Below, in pieces: positions 12,686 to 25,779 of a stretch of 64,000 bases of DNA (position 1 is its first letter; every line of letters begins with the position of its first letter). Under the pieces are notes generated by a model, which had not been told where the DNA came from, searched no databases, and saw only the letters and a program-made list of their open reading frames with translations. Source of the DNA: Pempheris klunzingeri (Eukaryota; Chordata; Actinopteri; Acropomatiformes; Pempheridae). The translations under genes were made by a program, and so were the position numbers. The stretch spans positions 29,171,167 through 29,235,166 of the forward strand of contig NC_092018.1 of NCBI RefSeq assembly GCF_042242105.1. The letters are read 5' to 3'.

Positions 12686-15600
12686 AGTGTGCAGCATGCA
12701 TGGACGCATGTGTGCACACTGACACACACACGTACGCAGCAAGGTGAGTGAAATGCCAAGTGAGCCACCTGATGAAAAGACACCTCCACACAAACAGCGT
12801 TTGCTTATGCAGGGAGAGGCCCTTTTATTCCGCGGGACAATGTCTGTTGACTTTTCTTTGTCTGCACATTTTTAAGCACCAAAACCAGCAGAAAGAATGG
12901 GAAAGAAAGAAGTCGGAGAGGCATGCAATCGCAGCCAATGACATGTTCAGACTTATACAAGCTCTCCATTCATATCTCAATCTCAGACAGTTTTCTATTC
13001 AACAATCATGCTCGGGCGTTCGAGTGACCCACTGGCTATTTGATGAAGATATATTTGAGTGGCTAACCTCGCTCTCGCTTACTCGCCACCTCTCACACAC
13101 AAGAGGCATTTCACCCTTAGGTGATGATGATGATGTACTAGCAGAGTCATCTAAAAGTGCTGATGAAGCTGACAAGAGGTGGCGTCAAGCCTCGGTGTGT
13201 GCTCACCGATTAAATCTGGCAGCGATGTGTCCCTACAGGAACAATGGGGTGATAATCACATCAGTGAATTGACAAACAATATGCTGGATTTGTTGGGCTG
13301 ACTTAGTAGGAAAAAAAAAAAAACCTCTCTGGCCCCGCACTCCACAGCAGGCAGGAGTCTGGTGGAACATCTCTGCAAACATAAAACCTCCTCCTCAGCT
13401 CCCAGTGGATTACAGCAGAATGTCAGCTCTGAGCAGGCTTTAAATCAGTTATGCTTGGCCCTCAGGGGAACTCTGTGCTGATCCCATGTAGGCCTGTCTC
13501 TCATTGCTCATGATAGGGTTGCCACATCCAAATTTAAAAGTTCGGGCCTGAAATCCTTCAACGTGCAGCACATTGCAGAGTGAAATCACTGCGCGATGAC
13601 TCTTGAGCAACTTCCCGTAATTATTATTCCACAGTGTGTTCTTTTAAATACAGATGTGTACAGAAGATAGATATATATATATATACATCACACTGCCTTA
13701 TTATTAGAGGAAAACACTAAGATGTCAGACAGGAAGGGGGAGTTGTAAATAGATAGATGCAGGAAATGTTAAAAAAAAAAAAAAAAGAATTCCTCTCACA
13801 AGCACACATGCACGCATTGTTCAATCCGTACTTAGAAAAATATTTACATTACGCTCAAAGCTATGAAACCGCAGCTCTCCACCTGGAATTGTGCATTCTG
13901 TTGCCTGGTGTTAATCTGTTTCAGGGGCATAACTTTAATGTGCCTCATGCAGCACAAGTACAACCACATACCACACCACACTTATAAAACAAATCCGTCA
14001 GTCCCAGCAGGGCTTTCCAAGACACACTCGACAATAAACTGTTTGCAAGCACTGGGGATTGTTTGTATCTCAAGACCAGAGAAGTGACAACACAAATCAG
14101 GTGCCCCTGTGGGCGCATTTTATCGCAGGGGCCAATCAGCATATTCCACAGACTGATTAGGCGTGATAAATGTAGCTCTGGAGCTCATTAGTTAAACTAA
14201 GTTGCTGGCCAGACGTGAGTGCAGGACACTGGCAAATATCATCCAGTAAATCTGACTGTACTGAACTTCATCCACAGGTGTAAACAAACCAAGCCCCCAG
14301 CCTAAAAAGGTGCTGAGTTGAACCTCTCATCAATCAGATTCGCTGCATTCACACAGAGCCATGTACCACACGGGGACCTTAAGACGCCTGCTAAGTATGC
14401 CAGCTATTGTCTGCCTGCATGTTTTCTGCCACGCTGATGATTGACAGTGTCAGCACACTCTGTCCCATTGACCTCATTCTTCTTTTTCTAATATGGAGGA
14501 TTATACCTCTGAATTTTAAATCCTCTCCAATTATTTGCTACTTTGCCCCGAGCAACGAGAACAGCCGTTTTCATTTTGAACTTTGTTTTGCTGGACAGAA
14601 TCGCAAGGAAGTGAGAGGCTTTAATACCACAGACTCGAGACAAAACAAAGCAGAGACCAGATAACAATAGAAATAATAAGAATCATTTACTTTAGACTAT
14701 TGGGTTCATTTAAAATAAATATTTTAAACATATATAAATATAAAAATAAAGTTTCCTGCAAAAATCTTTGAGAAATAGCACAAACTGTTATGATGCATTT
14801 ATACTCTACATACATGGATGTTTATCATTCCTCAACTTTAAGACATTGATTCTACAAAACCCTGGTGGCCCAAAGCAAAGAGATAGAGGATCTACACACT
14901 GGTTTGTATCATCTAGCGTGAGCAGAGTAGCCATTTAGTTAATGAGCCCCAATGGAGACCTCCAATGAAGCCATCAAGACTGCTCAGAATAACAATGGTC
15001 AACTAACGCCTTTCTAATTGAATGGAAGGTAGAGGGAGGCGAGGGGAGTGGGCCTGGAACAGTGAAAAGGAGACAGAAAAAAAGGAGGAGGGGGGGGGGT
15101 TGTCTTTTCAGTCAGATGCCTGCCAGGCCTTAACGAAAGTACTTGTTTTTTGGGGGGATGTGACATGGATTGGGGGATGGACGAGCTCGGAGGAACACAG
15201 CTCTCCTGCAGGGATTATTTCAAGGAAGTTTGCATAGTCCCATTTAAATTTAATAGGCCACAATTCCTCAACACAGTGTTGGGTGATTTGCTTAAAATCT
15301 TGTATGTTTGATTGGAATCAGTATTTATTATCGCCTCATATAACACCCCCCCCCCCATTAACCTTCATGCACATCCATTAGTCATGTTTGCACTGTTGTT
15401 AAGAGGTGTGAACTTATTGTACAGACTCTTTGCTTCATTACCCTGTTGTGTATGTGATATTTATTATGGCTTGTATTGGGGGGGAAAAATAAGAGAAACC
15501 AGCAAACAAGCCAGTGTGACAACTGCTAACCATGATGCACTGATTAGAGTCACTTTCATGGACAACCCATGTGATGCAACAAGTAAATGAATCATTGCAA

Positions 15601-16240
15601 ATTCAACAACACTCACTTAAAACTGTCGGCCTTATCTGGACTTTTAAAGTCTCTGGACAACAGCTGTCAGGAACAGGGCAGGGAAATGCATCCCATGTGT
15701 GTCAAAGCCAGGTATAATAAACAAATACCTGCCTCAAAACACCCCGAGTACAAAAAGGAAAGCAATCTAGTGGGAGTAGGCCACAAAATAACAATTCTAA
15801 AATATTTTTTTTAGAATAACACAAACCTAAACATTGAAAAATATAAGTCCCTACAGGCAACTGCTAGTAAAAGCACAAGATAAAAATCAGCTAAAACTAT
15901 AATGTATATAATCAAGTTCCAGTATGAGGGTTGCTGGGTCTTTTCAACAATGAGCTGCCATAAATCATTCAGAATCATTATAAAAAGAGGGACTATTGTG
16001 TCTGAACTTTGAGAAGTTGTCAAATACAAGCCATGTCGAGAGTGGGTGGCAGGGAGAAATGTATATCCCCCCCAAAAAAAGAACAAAGAAGTAGTTAGTG
16101 CTCCTTGAGAGGCCACTCGGAGGGAATATGGCGGTCTGGCAGTGCACAAGGAACTTTTACGCACGGACAAAGTTTTTGCAGCGTGCAGCAAAACGAAGAA
16201 GAAGAGAGAGAAGAGTAACATTCACGGCAGGGTCACTTAC

Positions 16241-16890
16241 TGTTCTCGCACTCGGAGACAGCGAACCATTGGATAGGTAGGGGTTGGTGAGGTCCGGGAT
16301 CATGAGAAACGGGTAGCCAGGATAGTGAGGACTCTTAAAAAAGCCACCATCTTGCTGCCTTCTCAGTGCTGCAGGGATAAAGAAAAAGACAGCGTTAACA
16401 CAGACATTAAATGCCAGCCACGGCGCGCAAAGAAGTGTGGATTTTGTTTTAATGGTTACCTTCACTGAAGTAGTCTCTTGTTTTCTCATAACTTTCTGAG
16501 TCGGGTCTGGTTTGGGGGCGCCTCTCTGCTTGCTGACATGAGTAGAATACACATGCACACACACACACACACACATACACACAGACAGAGAGAGAGTCAC
16601 ACACACGGAGGGGAAGAAAGTATTGAAACTTTGAGCAGCATTAAATCTTATTTCTCTCCATGCTGAGCGGTGTGGGGAGCGCGTTGTGCGCGCTGCGTCC
16701 TTACCTCCGAGTCCGACGAGCTGCTGTTGTTTTCCGACTCGTTCACTAAGGAGGATTTCACATCATCCAAATCCCTTTCCGCCGACACATTTTCAGAGAT
16801 CTTTTCCTCCTGCTCCCCTTCGTCTTTAAAAGATATCATCTCATCGTTGGCCCCCAAATCATCCCCACCACCTCCGTTCAACTGTGGCAT
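16241..16890 (-). CDS. tcf7l1: transcription factor 7-like 1 (TCF3/headless), N-terminal coding exons 1-3
   Basis: Coding exons on the minus strand are 16890-16705 (starts at ATG, 62 codons), 16532-16460 and 16368-16241. They have GT-AG borders, phases 0, 1 and 0, and together give residues 1-129. Exon 1 carries the beta-catenin-binding segment ([17 protein letters not shown], then the KSSLVNESE stretch). Exon 2 reads [17 protein letters not shown]. Exon 3 contains DGGFFKSP and [11 protein letters not shown], the Groucho-proximal region of TCF7L proteins. [10 protein letters not shown] and [17 protein letters not shown] point to TCF7L1 rather than TCF7L2. The start has A at -3 (aaaATGCC). The HMG box and the rest of the gene (most of a protein of about 550-600 aa) lie beyond the left edge. 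In the nucleus the protein binds WNT response elements and represses targets until beta-catenin relieves it. The a or b teleost paralogue cannot be decided here. Confidence 0.9.
16556..16596. repeat. (CA)n/(GA)n microsatellite in tcf7l1 intron 1
   Basis: CA units followed by imperfect CAGA/GA units. They lie between coding exons 1 and 2 of tcf7l1, within about 25 bp of the exon 2 acceptor. Confidence 0.9.
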
Positions 16891-17720
16891 TTTTGCAGAG
16901 CAGCGCGTGCGGTATCGAGGAGAGGAAAAACAAGGACAATTGACTCTTTTTAATTAGATTTGATCGGTGTAGTCCAAACGAGTCGCCGGAGTAGTCGACT
17001 AACTACAAGAAACTGTTCATGTTTCAAAACTCCTTTTTCATCCTCTGAAGGTGATCCCGCGGTCCATGGCGGTCATAATCCACGGCTACAACACACACGC
17101 TGCTAGAAAATATCGGTCAGTGTTTGGCGTCAGCGGCCGGATGCGCAGCAGCTTGGCAAACTTTCGTCTCCTTCGCAGCTTGCGGACAACTTGTGGCCCC
17201 TGTGTGTCTCTCCCTGTTGTGCTGCTGAGGAATGGGACTCTCTCCTCCTCCTACTAGAGCCCTGGGACCGCATAAACTACAGTCCAAGCCACCGAGAGGG
17301 TTACACAAGAGCGAGAAACACGTCCGATTTCATCTCCTAATATCCATGTGTGAGAAAACAATGGCTCGAGTTTAGAAGAAGAAGAAGAAAAAAACACGAG
17401 ACGATCTGCAGTTTTCTTCACTTGTGGCTCGCGTGTTTTCCACCCCGAAGCGACGGTTCTCTGCTTACGCAAAGTTAATAAACTAAAGACGAGAAATAAA
17501 ACAGGACGCAAAAGTTTGTTTTTTTTTTAAAAAAAAGCTGTTCAGCTGGACGTGGTCGCCCTTTCCCTCCACATTGCTGCCGGGGAATGCGCCCTGAAAA
17601 CTACTTGGTTGTTCAAGTGGAAGAAAAGCGCAGCCCGTTCGTAGGGGAGGAGTTTGCACTGAAAACCGACACTTCATTCACCACCATGTAGATCAGCTTT
17701 TCTCCACACTCAAACCACTA
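16891..17720 (-). promoter_or_regulatory. tcf7l1: 5' UTR and promoter region of tcf7l1
   Basis: This stretch lies directly upstream of the tcf7l1 ATG on the minus strand. It has noticeably more CpG dinucleotides than the flanking DNA (for example around 16985-17270 and 17400-17640), as expected for a CpG-type developmental promoter and 5' UTR. No convincing TATA box was seen. The transcription start cannot be placed from sequence alone, and the boundary at 17720 is only where CpG density falls. The interval is otherwise gene-free. Confidence 0.5.
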
Positions 17721-18226
17721 ACGCACAGACACCACACCGTGCACAGAAATTAGGCCATTTGTACATAAAAGAGGAGGTCTGTGCATGGAGAAATGATGGT
17801 TCTGATTATTATTAGGCCCATTATTATTATTATCAAAAACAGTAGCCACCCCTCCCATCCGCCGGTCTGCTTATTGTAAAAGCGCACAAGCACTAATTAT
17901 GCTCCCCTAATTGTGTTACAAGTGAGTTGAAGGCAACTTGAGCAGCGGTGCTGTGACAAGTTGGGTATCTCCAGTTATCGCCGAGGCGAGTGCCGGAGAC
18001 CACACTGCCTCCCTGTGTGTGAAAATGACGGGTCAGGCTTTAGTGAGAAAGTCATAATTACACACCGCCACGTAAATTGCACGTCTGCGTGTCCCGAAAC
18101 AATGCTGGGAAAGACAAAGGCGCAATAACACCTGGGATCAGCATGGACAATTATGGCACAACCATATGACAGAGTGAGGCAACAAGCCTGTGAACATGCA
18201 GGCCTCCTGTGACAGGACTTCTCCCT

Positions 18227-18232
<6 letters not shown>

Positions 18233-18257
<25 letters not shown>
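18233..18257. repeat. (CT)n microsatellite
   Basis: Twelve CT units, preceded by CCCT repeats. Confidence 0.9.
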
Positions 18258-20100
18258 GACTGAAATACTTGGCCTGATTGTTGATTTGAGGAACAGGGTT
18301 GGAGGCCAAGTTTTGCAAGCACTTTTGGAAGAACAAGGGAAGTGGTTACGACTTTTTTTCGCCCCCTTTTTTTCCCGAGAAGTGACCTACACATAAATCT
18401 TAATCACGGCTCAGAGGTGTGTTTTAAACGACAAAGACACGTGAAAGTTCCTCGGGGTGGAGCGCGCCGTACCTAGGCTTTACTGTGGCGTTCCTGGAGA
18501 GCGTTTCCTCTCCTCATCCGACCATCACCTCTCTCAGTCCGATGGACATCAGGCTTCTCTTTGCTTCTGATGCAATCCGACAGGCTTCCCCTTGTTTGAG
18601 AAAAGAAGTCATTGATGTTGTCGACTGCGTGTCAGCAAGCTGAGGGTTGACTGACAATCCAGCAGAGTCTCCACGGGCCTCATTAGATCCCCACTCCTCC
18701 CGGGTGTTTGAGCACGCGTGCACGCCAGTGTGTGTATTTGTATTCACTTAAAAGCAACATACATGGTGGTTACTGCATCTTACTGCATCCTCTATGAATT
18801 GCGCACGGGGTAGTTATGGATAGTGGGCTCGCTGTACACTGAAATACATGTTTGCACTTGCATGCGCACACACAGGTGAATATTTGCCCTCAGGGCTCTC
18901 ATCATTGTTTTTCTGGGCTACAGTATGCAGAGAATGTGATAGAATGCATTCTCCAAATGATGCTCAGACAAGATGTTCATTTCTATCAGCCCTGTAGTTT
19001 GACACTGACCTGCGATATAGTTTTATATACCCCAAACCAACACAAAACAAAGAAAATACAGATTTTTTCCCCCCTTAAACACACCACATGTCAGAGATGT
19101 AATGGACTGTGCATGTCCCAGCAGGTGTAATTACAAATATTCAGTGCTCATGCACCATAGCCTCATGAATGTTTAATAAAGAAATCAAATATTAAAACAA
19201 GTCAACACAGAAAAATAATAATGACATGCATAAGCAGTCGCTGAACAGGACTATCTCTTAAAACACTGACACTTCTCACACACGCATAAGTTTCAGCACT
19301 GTGCTATTAAGCACCATTGGCATGCAGTAAGCAGACTGTTGTTCGCAGTCAGCTGTAACAGCACAGTGAGATATAACACTTGTGTGATGAATTAAAAAAA
19401 ACATCCAGTGTATCTCAAACTGTTTTATTCCAGAGTGAGAAATCAGCCATTTCAAAACCAAAATGATGCCTATTGTTGCAAAACAATTGCCGGCGTTAAA
19501 ATAAAGCACATTAATAGATTGCTTTTGGCTTGGCTTGGAAAGCAAAATTATTTTGTGTGCAGGATCACTCATGTATAATCACCGACTGATACATGTCAGG
19601 TATGTTTTATGTTGGTGTTGGTCTGAAGCCCCCACCCACACCGATTAATTCATCAAACAAGCGGCACTTTTGGAAAATGGAGTGTTTGCTGAAAATTCAT
19701 TTCTTCATACTTGCAACACGTGAAAGAGGATTTTATCTCCTTCCTATTTACTTATCGCTCCCATTTTCTGTCTCTGTGACTGCCTTGTTAGAGTGTGATT
19801 GGTTTCAACATGGGAGCTGATGAGGGGTCAGGAGAGATGCGAACAGCCACAATCTTAGCCTGGGGGCAGATCGACTGGTGGCCAGAAAATTTATTCAGAG
19901 GGTGCTGTCCCTGCATCTGCCTTACTTTGAAGTTGCTCTCTCAACTCTGGCTTGTCGTACGTGACTGTGTGTTCATCCCCCCCCCCCACCACCACCTTGC
20001 TAAAGAGAGTGAAAAAAAAAAAAAGCAGAGATGGAGCATTGGTGTGTGTCGATACCCATGTATGTGTTTCCCCCAGTGATGTGTGTGTGTGTGAGACAGT

Positions 20101-20150
20101 GAGAGTGGAAGAGAGAGAGAGAGAGCAGGAGAGGGAGGAGAGAGGGAGAG
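20101..20150. repeat. GA-rich simple repeat
   Basis: GAGAGA run with GGGAGG interruptions, preceded by a short (TG)n tract near 20081. Confidence 0.9.
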
Positions 20151-21889
20151 ATGTGTGTGCCAATCCATACTGGCTTTGGAGAATTCAAGGTCATTCTTTC
20201 ATGTTTTGCCAACCATCGGTCAATCAGTTTCCAATCAAAGTGGTGCTTAATTCAGCAGTAATTCCCATCCCCTCAACACGTTTGCTCCTCTCCGTTTCAG
20301 AGGTGTTGAAGCATTTCTCCTTGTCTTCCCTCTGATCTGCTGCGGTGTGTCCAACATGTCTTGCCAGGCCAAACCCGCCCTGCAAGGCTCTTTAATGGTA
20401 CTAGTTAAAGTGTGCGGAAGACATGTCAGATCACACAACGTGCTACTGCTGCTTCCATCTATCTCACTTCAGGAGATTTAGGTCCCACTTGATTGTCTTT
20501 GAAGCATACCCAAGTCATGTTCTTTTATTAATCCGAATGTCTCTCCAGAATGTCTCCATTTGGTTTTGTAGAACTTGAAAAAAACAAATCCAGAAGTATT
20601 GTCATAGACGTGATCACATATCGTTATATTTATAATGATGCCATTCGCAAGGTGCTTTATTTACATGTCAAACATTTTGTTGCCCACCTGTTTTTTTACT
20701 GTCTTTGTAAATTCACCCATAGTTTATTCATCATTCATATGACCCATTTATAATAAAAAACAAACAAACATAAAGTTTGTATTGACTTTCTTTCATACAT
20801 TTCAGAGGGATCAACAGATTTAAAAGACATTCGTCTTTTCAGCCAAAGGGCAGGATCCATTGCAGATGAACTTACACAACTGGTTTGCATCACCACTGTG
20901 CCATATTAGCTCACCTCCTCAGTCATCGCACTAAGTCTGGATGGGAGTGCCTCGTGCAATCATGGATCTCACAAAAATAACCTCATATCCGTTTTAATCC
21001 ACAGAAAGGTCCCCTTTCCAAGCTGGTATGGGCGTATATGGCATTTAAGACTGTGTGAGGATATGATTAGATGACAGTTTTTACTGCCCAGAGGGCGTAA
21101 CCGAAACGCTAAACTGTGCAGAGAAAAGAAAAGAAAAAAGAGAAGTTGTATTCCTGCTTTTCTCCTTCTCTCTGGTGTTTTGTTGCATTTGTAGTATCCT
21201 TTTCCAGAAAGCACTCACAGGTATGAAGGTATCCGACTCTAATGTTGGCCATGCTGGTTTCTCTGTGGTCAAATTGTAACTCCATTTGACACATTTGGGT
21301 GCGTCCACTGCTCAGACACACTGAGTGAACAAACGAACGAATGAATGAATGAATGAGTGAATATTGCATTACCAAAGGCTAATTAATGCTGCTCGTGCAA
21401 AGGGTGTGACATTATGAGACCTGAAAGACATCAAACGTGTCCAGTGTGGATTTACATGGCTGCTAAGGACCTGCTCGCTCACGCCTCTTTGCTGAAATAC
21501 ATGTTGGTGTTTTTCTGTACTGCAGAGGATGCTTTTAAGGAGCATTATTTCTGAGAACTTCAAAGCCTGCCAAAAGCACTCTCCTTTTGGAGTGTGCAGC
21601 TGCTTGAAAATGTACTTATATTTTCCAAATGGACAGGAAGAGGCCCTCACTGCTATTGAGGTGATGCTAATGCAGTGTGGCGCTAGCTTTTCAGCGTAAC
21701 TCGCTTTAAAGCACAAAGGTACGGCCTGTATTAAATGCTGTTAATCTTTTACAGGCTTGATTTTATGTTGAGCTTAATTTCCCACTATTTGAATTGCAAG
21801 GAGACAGCATTTCTCGCTGTGTCTATATGGAAAGCTGTCTTTTATGGTTTAAGGGAAAATAACAAGCAGAGCCAACAATGCCAACAGGT

Positions 21890-22360
21890 CCTCATGGACA
21901 CTATTTACTATGTTCAGCTCTGCTCTGCCATAATTGTCCACAAAGCCTGAGTCAGACTCTATCCACATGCTGCATCCAGGCTTTCTGCAATCACCTGGTT
22001 TTATTGATCCAGTTAACATTATAGCTGGCAGGGTCACAGACTTCAACTGGCTGTGTTTTCTCAGCTGAGGACGCAGTGCGCCGCTCCTCGGAGGACTGGA
22101 GATTCTTTCCTGTGATGTAAACCCTGCCCAAGTAAGAGGCTGTTGATTTTATTTAATATGTCCGCCAGATTTTTATGAGCATTACGCAAATGAAATGGTT
22201 TGCATTATGCGTGAACCATACATTCCGCAGAGGCATGCATGGCTGCAGACAGCTGGAAGTAACTTGAGCCCCTCGGTCACTTATCAGCCCTGGCATCCCT
22301 GCCATTTCCCATAGCCATCTTCAGGCCAGAAGAATCCAGCCATTGTTTTCATCTCTGTGG
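21890..22360. promoter_or_regulatory. putative enhancer-like block upstream of tcf7l1
   Basis: A unique, GC-balanced block of about 470 bp about 5 kb upstream of the tcf7l1 start. It includes an inverted pair of octamer-like sites at 22177-22213 (attacgcaaatg and ggtttgcattatgcg) and a TGAGTCA AP-1 site near 21948. No coding frame is credible. Pairs of POU sites in inverted orientation can recruit POU dimers. The assignment is inference from motif arrangement. Confidence 0.3.
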
Positions 22361-22467
22361 GCCCTGGGTTAACTCAGCAGTGCCTCGCTGATTGTTGCAG
22401 AGATATTAAAGAAAATGGTAGATTTGTCTTTGTCCATATAACCCTGTCTTGTGACATCCAAGCTCTA

Positions 22468-22519
22468 TGTGTGTGAGTATGTATGAATGTGTGTGTGTGG
22501 GTGTGTGTGTGTGTGTGTC
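22468..22519. repeat. (TG)n microsatellite, interrupted
   Basis: TG units broken by AGTATGTATGAA and GG. Confidence 0.9.
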
Positions 22520-23997
22520 GAGGGGTTCCTATTCGATGCAGTTGTAGAAAGCAGCTGCACCTGCCCTGTATGTCAACAACAGGGTCTGGAGCAGACACTC
22601 AAGAAGAGAGGTGGCTTTCACACCACTGGCCTCACCGAAGCTGCTTACTTTCCAAAGACAACAATGACCACGCTGCTCTGCTGCGCCACGGAGCTTTTAG
22701 GCTCTACAGGCTTGGCGCCTGGTCTGTGTGGCCTCGAGATTATCTCCCGACTGAGCCCTCTACATACAGGCTTATTGGACTTCCTCATGTCCCCTTGTTT
22801 TCGTGGCTCTAAAGTTTCCAGGATGCTTTTTGACTGTCTGTTTTACACATAGAGACAGGATTCCCCGTGGGGGTTGTTAAGAGGTTACAGGGGGGTAGTA
22901 AAGGGGTCAGGGAGAAACTGTCAGTCTATTTCCTTTCTCCGGCCTTGGGAAACTGCACCACAAGTCTCTTGCATATTTTTAGCGTCCTTGCTGGCTTTTG
23001 TCTCTGTGTATCCACAGGAGATGATAAAGTCATTCCCAGTCCACGAGGACCTTTCCTTTTTTACATGTATTACTTATAATCAGCTTTTTCAACCTCGTCC
23101 AGCTATAGAATGACCATGTCCTGCACACATTCACAATAATGCACAGGGTCTGGAAACCATCATCTTTATGTGTTGGTGCGTAAATCCTTCTTCCATAGAA
23201 TTACTGCACAATCCTCCGCTGGTGGTTGCCTCATACTTGAATGTCTACAGCTGGCCTTGCAGGAGAAGGGGGTTGCTGTGCAGGAAAAGAAAGCTTGTAT
23301 ATGTTGCATTTCTTGTGACTATCTAAGTCTGTACACAATTTTTTTCGATATATGGAATAAGGAGGAGACTGTTATCTGCCATGTCCGGCAAATTAGAGGT
23401 TTTACATCTTTTTTACATCAAATTATGTGATTAATATCAGATAGATTGGATAATTAGTAAGGGCTATGTTCATTTGGGATAAACTGTGAGGGAGTAAACA
23501 CTCTCCTTGGAACGTACAGATGTACTTTCCTGGTACTTTGAATGCTGTTCTTAACTCAGAGGGGTAAAATACCTGCAATGTTTAGCTGCCAGTTAATTGA
23601 TGTGCAGGCAGTGTACTCTCACTAACTGAGTCATGCTAATCAGACACATCCAAACTGAAAATTGATATGATTGTAGTGGACTATTTTTGCAAAAAAGAAA
23701 AAACAGAATTCCAGAAGAAATGGCTTGAGATGGTCAGATAATTAGGCAAGGCGCAAAACCCAGTCCATTCTCTTCTCTTGGTGAACCTTGCTCCAAGGTT
23801 AGGGCAGGTTTTGAGTGATTGCGTTCAGCCGAGAGAGTGAGCTCTCATAAACCTGCTGGGCAGTCATGCTCATTTACATTCAGATGTTATTTACCGAGAA
23901 TCACCCGAACGGTGCCATCGCCCAGATAATATTGCTCACAGACATGTCTTACCTGCTGCACCACATTTCTTCGTGTGTTATCTCTAGGTGCATCACC

Positions 23998-24000
<3 letters not shown>

Positions 24001-24035
<35 letters not shown>

Positions 24036-24042
24036 CTCTCTG
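24001..24042. repeat. (TC)n microsatellite
   Basis: About 15 TC units followed by TTTC steps and ending in TGCAG, so it mimics a polypyrimidine tract plus acceptor. No exon follows it. Confidence 0.95.
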
Positions 24043-25359
24043 CAGCTCATTCCTTCTCGTGTGAATGACTAGCTGTTCATGTGTGGTTTCAATAATAGCT
24101 GCTGTATGTCTGTTAAATAATCGTGGTGCTTTTTTAAACCACAGTGGGCTGCATGTTGCTCTGTGGAGTTTACGTCATGTTTTAACCATATAGGTTATTA
24201 TCAGTCTTTGTGCTCCGGCAACAGTCACTATTTATGTTGTCACCCATGCGCTTCAACATCATACAGTAAGTGCTGCGAGTACAGTGTGTACTCTGAAATA
24301 GACCGCGGTGAGAAAAGAGAATTCAGTTGTGAGAAAAAGAGCTACTGTAAAAAAAATCCTCCGAGTGAAGAAAACCACCTTGAATATATTACATGTAAAC
24401 AGAAAGCATGTTTAACAGCATTAAAATTATCTCAACCAGACTGTTGTTCTTGCTTTCTAATTCCACAATACAATTATCACTCGGTGAAAGGGAAGGTACG
24501 TGCCAATAAAAATAACTCATTTCTGTTTTGCCTTGGCCCACCTCTCTATAATGCTCAACTCTGCAGCTGCACGGCGCTGTGGAAAACAAACAGTGCAGTG
24601 CAGCTGGGCTCCTCAAGACAGCGAAAGGGGAATTTTAATCCCATTTTTTTTTTTTTGGCACCAGTCAGATTTATTTGGTCATAAAGAAAGGAAAAGCACC
24701 CCACCATCTGAGAAGGATTGGAAAGTGAGAACGCAAATTATGCCAGAACCCCACTTGCAGACTTAGAAACATAACAGGCCAGGAAATGAATCCCCAATAG
24801 GTCAAAGTGCTCAAAGCGCAGAGGAGTCTAATTAACTGGGATAGTGACACATTACTGGGATACCTGGACAGCTCAGATCAGCCTGCCATACTGACAGGAA
24901 ACACTAAGAGCAGACTAAATACGCCGCAGAGCAGATTTTTTACACTGATATCATTCGCAGTAATAGTTTTATCACCGTGAGGCACATAAGCACTACAGCC
25001 AAAGGGCTAACCTGCACGTGTCTCTCGTCCACTCCCTGCAGCGCTGTCTGAAAACAAACTATCCGGAGAGCCTCAAACCATTTCCAGCTGTCACGTCCCT
25101 GCTCCAGCATAACTCCTAACCTGATATGACAGGGCAAGATGAGGTGAAGGTCAGGCCTCCAGGAAGATTCATAACATGTAACTCAAACTATGAGCATTGT
25201 ATTCATAATTGCCTGTGGTTGAAAAGTGAAGACGGCCAAGTGCTGCGCCTATTATCTCTCATGTTACCATCATTAACTTCTCATCTTTCATCAGACACTA
25301 CGAATCCTCATACATGCAATAACAAGGCCAAGCACAATAAAATAAAAACTACTATCATG

Positions 25360-25560
25360 CAGTGGTGGAATGTACCATGTACATTTACTCAAGTTATGTA
25401 CTTGAGTACAGCATTTGAGGTACTTTTTACTGGAGTGCTTCCATTGTATTCTATTATTCTATAATTATACTCCATCGCCTTTAAGTGGTAAATATTGTAC
25501 TATTTACTCCATTAACCTACATTACATTTATTTGACTGTTGCAGCTACATGCCAGCTTGC
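25360..25560 (+). repeat. fragment of a teleost hAT-like non-autonomous element
   Basis: The stretch begins with cagtggtggaatgta, runs through tttactcaagttatgtact and ttgaggtacttttta, and continues with tactatttactcc and acatttatttgactg. This phrase order is that of a very common interspersed repeat of spiny-rayed fish, usually classed as a hAT-derived MITE. The copy is diverged, and I cannot find a matching inverted right end or target duplication, so it is probably truncated. Identification is from remembered family sequence, not a search. Confidence 0.7.
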
Positions 25561-25779
25561 TGATTAACATTGTAGGCTGAGTATAAATGATCAGCTCATT
25601 ATACAAAGTGTTGTTGCAGATTAAACTACTCAACATCACGTAACACAGTTCCATGATAATCGAGTAATAATATGATATATAACATAATATACAACAATAT
25701 TACAGTGTGCCTACACAATAGATACCTCATAACATAACATAACATAACATAACACTGACATATCATCACCTTTTAAGCT

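Larger units (their letters stand above)
1..16240 (-). other. tcf7l1: tcf7l1 intron 3 (partial, runs off left edge)
   Basis: The donor of tcf7l1 coding exon 3 (gtaagt on the minus strand) lies at 16240. The next exon should encode the YLQMKWPLLDV block known from TCF7L1/2, and I could not find it on the minus strand of this interval, so the whole stretch reads as intron. A large intron at this position is known for vertebrate TCF7L genes. The interval has no recognisable gene. Open frames of up to about 175 codons occur but match no family and several run through simple repeats. It holds microsatellites, which are listed separately, and moderately GC-balanced blocks rich in TAAT/ATTA sites that resemble intronic enhancers. 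Whether they are conserved cannot be judged from one sequence. Confidence 0.75.

Noticed and set aside
12295-12789. 164-codon minus-strand open frame
   Set aside because: Its valine/cysteine core is the (CA)n tract, and no family match was seen.
12748-13272. 174-codon plus-strand open frame in tcf7l1 intron 3
   Set aside because: Composition unlike a protein and no recognisable domain. It lies antisense to the host gene and has no splice partners.
24001-24050. (TC)n followed by TGCAG as a splice acceptor of an unknown exon
   Set aside because: No coding sequence or donor follows. It is a microsatellite that happens to end in CAG.
24163-24684. 173-codon plus-strand open frame, cysteine-rich
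   Set aside because: No family resemblance, no start context or splice sites. It crosses a long T run and sits in a block with enhancer-like composition, so it is treated as chance.
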